Source of the DNA: Diaphorobacter ruginosibacter
Lineage (GTDB): Bacteria; Pseudomonadota; Gammaproteobacteria; Burkholderiales; Burkholderiaceae_C
Reading direction: 5' to 3'
DNA: 64,000 nucleotides
Assembly: GCF_014395975.1 (NCBI RefSeq)
Contig: NZ_CP060714.1
Location: 1,674,001 to 1,738,000, forward strand
In this document: one piece after another, positions 58,934-64,000 of the stretch
Position numbering within the stretch: position 1 is the stretch's first letter
How the letters are laid out: each line of letters opens with the position of its first letter
Notes under the pieces: generated by a model
Told to the model about the DNA's origin: nothing
The model's input: only the letters and a program-made list of their open reading frames with translations
Databases searched by the model: none
Made by a program: the position numbers and the translations under genes

Positions 58934-60106
58934 TCACAGTGTTTCCTCCAGCCCGAAGAGGGCGGTGGACTGGCTCGACAGCGTGCCGCCGTTGCCATGG
59001 GCCAGGGCGATCTTCGCGTCCGGAACCTGCCGCTCGCCGCATTCTCCGCGCAACTGGCGCACGGCCTCGATCACGAGGAAGATGCCATACATGCCCGGGT
59101 GCACGCAGGAGAGTCCGCCGCCGTTGGTATTGACCGGCAGGCGACCGCCGGGGGCGATGCCGCCGTTCTCGACGAACGGGCCGGCCTCGCCCTTCTTGCA
59201 GAAGCCCAGGTCTTCAAGGAACAGCAGTGTGTTGATCGTGAATGCGTCATAGAGGCCGACCACGTCCACGTCGCTGGGCTTCAGCCCTGCCATCTCGAAG
59301 GCGCGCCTGCCCGATTCGCTGGCCGAGGTGACGGTCAGGTTCTCCATGCTGGAGATCTGCCGGTTCCACACGGCGGTTGCATTGCCGAGCACGTAGACGG
59401 GCTTTTGCCTCTGTGCCCTGGCACGGTCGGCACGCATGAGAACGAACGCACCCGCGCCATCGGTGACAAGGCAGCAGTCGCGGACCGTGAGCGGTGTGGA
59501 AATCATGCGCGAGCCGAGCACGTCGTCGATGCTCAGGGGATCGCGCATGTACGCTTCAGGATTGAGTTGAGCCCAGCGGCGCGCGGCGACAGCGACCTCC
59601 GCGAGCTGTTCGCGCGTGGTGCCGAACTCATGCATGTGGCGAGACGCTGCGAGTGCATAGGCCGTGGGCGGCAGCATGGGCTGGTATGGATGCTCGTAGG
59701 GCAGCGGGTCGACCAGCCTGAACGCCTCGGTCATGCCCTTGCGCGAGAACGTGCCGGTTTTCTGCGTGCTGCCGTAGCAGACCAGCACGGCGGTGCACTG
59801 TCCGCTCTCGAGAGCCATCATCGCAGGCATCAGGTGCGCGATGAAGCTCGATCCACCCAGCATGGTGCTGTCGATGAACTGAGGGCGCAGACCCAGGTAC
59901 TCGGCGACGGGCAACGCCCACATGCTGGCGGCCGAACTGCAGGTGGCGAGGCCGTCGATGTCCCGCATCGTGAGGCCCGCATCGGCGACGGCCCGGGTGG
60001 CCGCCTGCGCGAGAATCTCCATCGCGGAGAATCCGCGTGCTTCGCCGATGCCGGCCTGTCCCACTCCGACGATCGCGGACTTTCCGCGTAGATCCTTCAG
60101 GCTCAT
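58934..60106 (-). CDS. thiolase-like protein lacking the nucleophilic cysteine
   Basis: 390 residues from ATG 60106. Thiolase fold segments are present (AIVGVGQAGIGEARG, GLKPSDVDVVGLYDAFTINTLLFLEDLGFCKKGE), but the nucleophile region reads IDSTMLGGSSFIAHL with no cysteine, and the C-terminal loops read SCVHPGMYG and LAHGNGGTLSSQ instead of GHPLGATG and CxGxG. It is therefore unlikely to be a normal thiolase. An ATGA overlap joins it to a DUF35 protein. Such pairs include the Ltp2-ChsH2 retro-aldolase of steroid degradation, suggesting carbon-carbon cleavage of a hydroxyacyl-CoA. Confidence 0.85.
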   Translation of the reverse strand: MSLKDLRGKSAIVGVGQAGIGEARGFSAMEILAQAATRAVADAGLTMRDIDGLATCSSAASMWALPVAEYLGLRPQFIDSTMLGGSSFIAHLMPAMMALESGQCTAVLVCYGSTQKTGTFSRKGMTEAFRLVDPLPYEHPYQPMLPPTAYALAASRHMHEFGTTREQLAEVAVAARRWAQLNPEAYMRDPLSIDDVLGSRMISTPLTVRDCCLVTDGAGAFVLMRADRARAQRQKPVYVLGNATAVWNRQISSMENLTVTSASESGRRAFEMAGLKPSDVDVVGLYDAFTINTLLFLEDLGFCKKGEAGPFVENGGIAPGGRLPVNTNGGGLSCVHPGMYGIFLVIEAVRQLRGECGERQVPDAKIALAHGNGGTLSSQSTALFGLEETL

Positions 60107-60516
60107 GGCATACCTCCGTTCGCGGGCTCGAAGACCACGAGCGGCTTGCCGTCGCGCTCCATGATACGGGCACGAAGCGGCATGCCGATCTTCACGGCGT
60201 GCTGGTCGCACCCGATCACGTGGCTCATCATGCGTGCGCCTTCCTCCAGGTCGACCAGCACCACGGCGTAGTCGCTGTCCGTTCCCGGCTTGCCCATGAC
60301 CACGCTGCATGCATACACCGTGCCCTTGCCGCTGGCCTGGCGCCAACTGAGCTGCGTGCCGCCGCAATGCGGACACAGCACACGCGGATAGAAAAGATGG
60401 CGCGCGCAACTGCCGCATTGCTGGATGCGGAATTCACCTTGCGCGAGATAGTCCTGAAAGACCGCGTCCGGGCCAGCGGGTGCTGCCGATGCGGAAGGGG
60501 GGAGCTCATGGGTCAT
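60103..60516 (-). CDS. OB-fold Zn-ribbon protein (DUF35 family)
   Basis: 137 residues. A rubredoxin-like zinc ribbon CGSCARHLFYPRVLCPHCGG (about residues 34-53) is followed by an OB-fold (GKGTVYACSVVM, DYAVVLVDLEEGARMMSHVIGCD, GMPLRARIMERDGKPLVVFEP). DUF35 proteins are obligate partners of thiolase-like enzymes. ATGA overlaps on both sides tie it to the thiolase-like gene and the FadJ-like gene. Confidence 0.93.
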   Translation of the reverse strand: MTHELPPSASAAPAGPDAVFQDYLAQGEFRIQQCGSCARHLFYPRVLCPHCGGTQLSWRQASGKGTVYACSVVMGKPGTDSDYAVVLVDLEEGARMMSHVIGCDQHAVKIGMPLRARIMERDGKPLVVFEPANGGMP

Positions 60517-62645
60517 GCGGTCCTCATTGCTGCAGGAACTTCGTAGGTGGAGATCGGCCGGCCTTCGGCCACCAGGCGCTCAAGCAGCGGCGCAGGTGTC
60601 CATAGTTCGCCATGCACGCGGTGGAATTCGCGGATGCGCTCGAGCACCCTGGGCAGGCCCACGGTATCGGCGTGGAACAGCGGGCCGCCACGCACCGCGG
60701 GGAAGCTGTAGCCATTCACATAGATCACGTCGATGTCGCTGCCGCGCTGCGCGACACCGTCTTCGAGAATGCGTGCGGCCTCGTTGACCAGCGCATACAT
60801 GGTGCGCTCGATGATCTCTTCGTCGGTGATGGCGCGGCGCGTGATGCCGGATTCCGCGGCGCAGGCGTTAATGATCTCCTCGACCTTGGGGTCGGGGATG
60901 GGCGCACGGCTGCCCGCTTCATAGCGATAGAAGCCTGCGCCTGTCTTCTGGCCGAGGCGCCCCGATTCGCACAGGCGGTCGGCGATATGGCAATAGCGGA
61001 TGTGCCTGGGCCGGGTCGGTGCGAGCCGCTTGCGTGCGGCCCAGCTGATGTCCAGGCCCGCCATGTCGCCCATGCGCAGCGGTCCCATCGCCAGGCCGAA
61101 ACGCTCGAGTGCCTGGTCTACCTGCTGCGGGGTCGCGCCTTCCTCCAGAAGAAAGTGTGCCTCGCGCGTGTAGGGGCTGACCATGCGGTTGCCGACAAAG
61201 CCGTCGCACACGCCGACCACAGCGGGCACCTTGCCGATCTTTTTGGCGACATGCAGCACGGTGGCAAGCACGTCGGCTGCCGTGGCGCTGCCGCGTACGA
61301 TCTCCAGCAGCTTCATCACGTTCGCGGGGCTGAAGAAATGCAGGCCCACCACGTCCTGGGGACGGGTGGTGACCGCTGCGATGTCGTTGATGTCGAGGCG
61401 CGAAGTGTTGGTTGCGAGAATCGCGCCCTGGCGCACGATCTGGTCGAGCTGCCGGAAAAGGCCGTGCTTGACCGCGATGTCCTCGAAGGCGGCCTCGATC
61501 ACCAGGTCCATGTCGGCGAGCTGCCGCATGTCGGTCGTTCCGTGGATGCGGTCGATGCGCGCCTGCGCGACTTCCGCCGCAAGCCTGCCCTTGTTCACGG
61601 TGGCATCGTAGTTGCGCTGGATGGTGGAGAGACCCTTCTGGAGATTCGCATCGGCCACTTCGACGAGCGTCACCGGATAGCCTGCGTTGGCGAAGGCCAT
61701 TGCAATACCCGTGCCCATGGTCCCGGCGCCGATCACCCCCACGCGCCGCACATCGCGCAGTGTGGCGTCCTGCGCATCGCGCGGCGGCTTGGCGGCTTCG
61801 CGCTCGGCGAAGAACAGATGGCGGATGGCCTTCGATTGGGTGCCGTTGACGAGCTCCATGAAGCGGGAGCGTTCGAACCTGAGGCCTTCCTCCAGCGTGC
61901 TGCGCGTGGATTCCTCCACGCAGGCGATGCACTGCAGCGGGGCGTCCATGCCACGCGCGGTCTTGCGGGCATGCTCGCGTGCCTTCCCGAACAGATCGGC
62001 CGCATCGGCGGGAACCCTTACCGGCAGCTTGCCGGTGGCCCGCAGCCCGGTGGTGTTGTCGAGCTTCGATGCGAATGCGACGGCGTTCCCGATCAGGTCG
62101 GTATCGAACAGGGCATCGAGCACACCGGCCTCCCGTGCATCCGGCGCCGGTATCGTGCGGCCGGTGACGATCCAGTCGAGAGCCTTTGGCACACCGATCA
62201 GCCGCGGCAGGCGCTGCGTTCCACCGCCGCCGGGCAGCAGGCCCAGCTTCACCTCGGGCAGCGCCACGCTGACATCGGACAGCGCCACGCGCCAGTGGCA
62301 GCCGAGCGCCAGCTCCAGGCCGCCGCCAAGCGCGGAACCGTGAATGGCGGCGACAACCGGCTTGGCGCAGTTCTCGATGCGCATGATGAGCTGCGGTGTG
62401 GTGGGTTCGGCCGTGCTCCTGGGCGTGTTGAATTCGCGAATGTCCGCGCCACCGGAAAACATGCGCCCGTCGCCGGTGAGCACGATGGCATCGATGTCCG
62501 CATCGGCCAGCGCCGCGTCCAGGCCCGCCGTCACATGCTGGCGCAGTGCGAAGGAGATTCCGTTGACGGGCGGGTTGGACCAGGTGATGACCGCCACGCG
62601 GCCGTGCCGCGTGAAGGGTGTGTGGCTGGAGGCTGCGTTGCTCAT
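60513..62645 (-). CDS. enoyl-CoA hydratase / 3-hydroxyacyl-CoA dehydrogenase fusion (FadJ-like)
   Basis: 710-residue bifunctional beta-oxidation enzyme from ATG 62645. Residues about 1-190 are a crotonase domain with FSGGADIREF, HGSALGGGLELALG and LPEVKLGLLPGGGGTQRLP, including both catalytic glutamates. Residues about 300-700 are the dehydrogenase: VGVIGAGTMGTGIAMAFANAG (NAD site), GLHFFSPANVMKLLEIV (catalytic His) and GFVGNRMVSPYTREA. No thiolase domain is fused. It supplies hydroxyacyl- or ketoacyl-CoA to the neighbouring thiolase-like/DUF35 pair. Confidence 0.94.
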   Translation of the reverse strand: MSNAASSHTPFTRHGRVAVITWSNPPVNGISFALRQHVTAGLDAALADADIDAIVLTGDGRMFSGGADIREFNTPRSTAEPTTPQLIMRIENCAKPVVAAIHGSALGGGLELALGCHWRVALSDVSVALPEVKLGLLPGGGGTQRLPRLIGVPKALDWIVTGRTIPAPDAREAGVLDALFDTDLIGNAVAFASKLDNTTGLRATGKLPVRVPADAADLFGKAREHARKTARGMDAPLQCIACVEESTRSTLEEGLRFERSRFMELVNGTQSKAIRHLFFAEREAAKPPRDAQDATLRDVRRVGVIGAGTMGTGIAMAFANAGYPVTLVEVADANLQKGLSTIQRNYDATVNKGRLAAEVAQARIDRIHGTTDMRQLADMDLVIEAAFEDIAVKHGLFRQLDQIVRQGAILATNTSRLDINDIAAVTTRPQDVVGLHFFSPANVMKLLEIVRGSATAADVLATVLHVAKKIGKVPAVVGVCDGFVGNRMVSPYTREAHFLLEEGATPQQVDQALERFGLAMGPLRMGDMAGLDISWAARKRLAPTRPRHIRYCHIADRLCESGRLGQKTGAGFYRYEAGSRAPIPDPKVEEIINACAAESGITRRAITDEEIIERTMYALVNEAARILEDGVAQRGSDIDVIYVNGYSFPAVRGGPLFHADTVGLPRVLERIREFHRVHGELWTPAPLLERLVAEGRPISTYEVPAAMRTA

Positions 62646-62857
62646 TGCAGCTCCACGAGGGCCTGTCCCTCGGTGACGTCGTCTCCCACCTCGACCAGGA
62701 ATTTCGCGACCTTTCCGGACGCTTCTGCCTCCACTGGGATCTCCATCTTCATCGATTCCACGATGAGGAGCGTGTCGCCGGGAGCGACGGAGGACTGGGG
62801 CTCGGCGCACAGTGCAACGATGCGGCCGGAGAGGGGTGACTTGAGGGCGTTGGTCAT
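62642..62857 (-). CDS. biotin/lipoyl carrier domain protein, 71 residues
   Basis: A minimal biotin carboxyl carrier protein from ATG 62857. The biotinylated lysine is Lys37 in VESMKMEIPVEA; SGKVAKFLVEVGDDVTEGQAL completes the hammerhead fold. There is no N-terminal Ala/Pro arm as in AccB. It overlaps the FadJ-like gene (ATGA) and follows the biotin carboxylase by 31 bases, so it is the carrier of this acyl-CoA carboxylase. Confidence 0.93.
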   Translation of the reverse strand: MTNALKSPLSGRIVALCAEPQSSVAPGDTLLIVESMKMEIPVEAEASGKVAKFLVEVGDDVTEGQALVELQ

Positions 62858-62888
62858 GATGTCGTAGGGTTCGATGGAGATGAAAGGG

Positions 62889-64000
62889 TCAGGCACGGGC
62901 CGTGGCCTGTGCGGACTGAGGCGTCGGCATGGCCTGCGGCCGGGTGGCGGCAAGGCGCATGCCAAGCTGCGTATGCAGGCGCGCGGCCACGAATTCCTCA
63001 TCTTCGAGAATTCGCAGCACGAAGGGAATATTGGTTTTCACGCCGCTCACATGGAATGTTTCCAACGCGCTGCGCAGGCCCCGGATCGCGTCGGCACGGT
63101 CAGCGCCATGGGAGATGACCTTGGCGATCATCGGGTCGTAGAACGAGGAGACGCGCGCGCCTTCGCAGTAGCCCGTCTCCACGCGGATTCCCGGCGCCTC
63201 GGGCGCCTGGAAGGCCGCAAGCGTTCCGGGCGATGGGAAGAAGCGCACGGGATCCTCGGCATAGATCCGTGCCTCGACCGCGTGGCCGCTGGCGGCGATC
63301 CGTGGGGGCAGGACCGAATCGATGTGCTCTCCCGACGCAAGGCGGATCTGCGCCGCAACGATGTCGATGCCCGTGACCTCTTCCGTCACCGCGTGCTCCA
63401 CCTGCAGGCGGGTGTTCACCTCGAGGAACGTGAAGCCGGTGGACGGCGTGTAGAGCATCTCCACGGTGCCGATCACGTCATACCCCATGCCGCCGAGGAT
63501 CGAGGCGAGCCGCTGTCCCATCTGCTCGACTTCCGCGCGGTCGATGCCGGGCGCGGGGGCCTCCTCCACGACCTTCTGGTTGCGGCGCTGCACCGAGCAG
63601 TCGCGCTCGTGCAGGCAACGCACATTGCCGTAGCGGTCGGCAAGAAACTGGAACTCCACATGGCGTGGCGATTCGATCAGTGTCTCGAAATAGAGCTGGG
63701 CGCTGCCGAAGGCCTTGGCCGCTGTGGATTGCGCCTGGCGCAGCGCATCGGCGACCTCGGCTCGGCCGCGCACCGGCAGCATGCCGATGCCGCCGCCGCC
63801 GTTGGCGGGCTTGAGCATCAGCGGGTATCCCATGGCGTCCGCCGTGGCGATGACCGCATCGATGTCGGCGGGCAGCAGGTCGCTGCTATGGGTCATGGGC
63901 ATGCCGTGCTGCTGCATGAGCGCACGCGCGGCGGTCTTGTGGCCCAGCTCGCGAATCCAGCGCGGCGATGGACCGATGAAGCACAGGCCGGCGGCCTCCA
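62889..64000 (-). CDS. biotin carboxylase subunit of an acyl-CoA carboxylase, 5' end outside window
   Basis: ATP-grasp biotin carboxylase; the frame is open to the window edge (EAAGLCFIGPSPRWIRELGHKTAARALM upstream of the ATG at 63917), so that ATG is internal. About 370 residues are present, lacking roughly the first 90. LMLKPANGGGGIGML, HVEFQFLADRYGNVRCLHERDCS, VQRRNQKVVEEAPAPG and FLEVNTRLQVEHAVTEEVTG are canonical. The C-terminus has no fused biotin domain. The carboxyltransferase is not in the window and probably lies upstream. Confidence 0.94.
   Translation of the reverse strand, partial: EAAGLCFIGPSPRWIRELGHKTAARALMQQHGMPMTHSSDLLPADIDAVIATADAMGYPLMLKPANGGGGIGMLPVRGRAEVADALRQAQSTAAKAFGSAQLYFETLIESPRHVEFQFLADRYGNVRCLHERDCSVQRRNQKVVEEAPAPGIDRAEVEQMGQRLASILGGMGYDVIGTVEMLYTPSTGFTFLEVNTRLQVEHAVTEEVTGIDIVAAQIRLASGEHIDSVLPPRIAASGHAVEARIYAEDPVRFFPSPGTLAAFQAPEAPGIRVETGYCEGARVSSFYDPMIAKVISHGADRADAIRGLRSALETFHVSGVKTNIPFVLRILEDEEFVAARLHTQLGMRLAATRPQAMPTPQSAQATARA

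Overview
The window looks like chromosome of a betaproteobacterium of the order Burkholderiales, most likely family Comamonadaceae. The basis is the thrS-infC-rpmI-rplT-pheS-pheT-ihfA-merR-tRNA-Pro block with beta-type protein sequences, high G+C codon use, two orphan Bug/TctC-type solute-binding proteins, a separate pntA/pntB transhydrogenase, and many LysR, MarR, IclR, GntR and TetR regulators beside catabolic operons. Genus cannot be fixed by eye.

Layout. (1) 1-4.5 kb: 3' part of isocitrate lyase, then an exported metallophosphoesterase overlapping a di-haem cytochrome c peroxidase/MauG-like gene, and a small lipoprotein. (2) 5.0-13.3 kb: the conserved translation block (thrS, infC with an AUC start, L35, L20, pheST, ihfA, MerR regulator) closed by tRNA-Pro(GGG) with its own promoter and terminator. 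(3) 13.3-19.4 kb: accessory region next to the tRNA, more A+T-rich at its start. It holds decayed fragments (tyrosine recombinase, a phage-type polyvalent protein, a secreted-protein C-terminus), then a DUF523/TudS-like gene, an NTF2-like gene, and a MocR regulator divergent from a VOC-LysE-PhzF cluster. (4) 19.4-24.1 kb: pntAB and a 14-helix drug-efflux-type MFS protein. (5) 24.2-28.2 kb: LysR, an HpcH/HpaI aldolase, a Bug protein and a MarR-GNAT fusion. (6) 28.4-34.9 kb: a TetR-controlled TRAP transporter operon with a CoA ligase and a thiolase. (7) 35-40.6 kb: LysR, pirin, EamA exporter, isochorismatase-like hydrolase, LysR and LysE. (8) 40.6-43.4 kb: an aromatic-catabolism fragment (hydratase, flavin reductase-like protein, MarR, VOC protein) with matching operators at both ends. 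(9) 43.7-47.9 kb: a co-directional IclR-PepE-DUF1177-AroM-Bug set of unclear substrate. (10) 48.2-56.5 kb: an FHA protein and a VOC protein, convergent with a nine-gene operon (FAH hydrolase, ABC transporter with two interleaved VOC proteins, DapA-like aldolase, nitroreductase, porin) facing a GntR regulator. (11) 57.5-64 kb: a tightly overlapping CoA-thioester operon (biotin carboxylase running off the edge, 71-residue biotin carrier, FadJ-like fusion, DUF35 protein, thiolase-like protein lacking the usual cysteine, CoA-transferase A and B).

Much of the right-hand 40 kb reads as separate uptake-plus-catabolism modules for organic acids or aromatics, each with its own regulator. Clear inverted or direct repeats lie in most regulator-target intergenic regions. 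The best candidates for undescribed biology are the IclR-PepE-DUF1177-AroM-Bug set, the DUF35 plus cysteine-less thiolase pair in a carboxylase operon, and the ABC operon with interleaved VOC proteins. No CRISPR array, rRNA operon or intact insertion sequence was seen.
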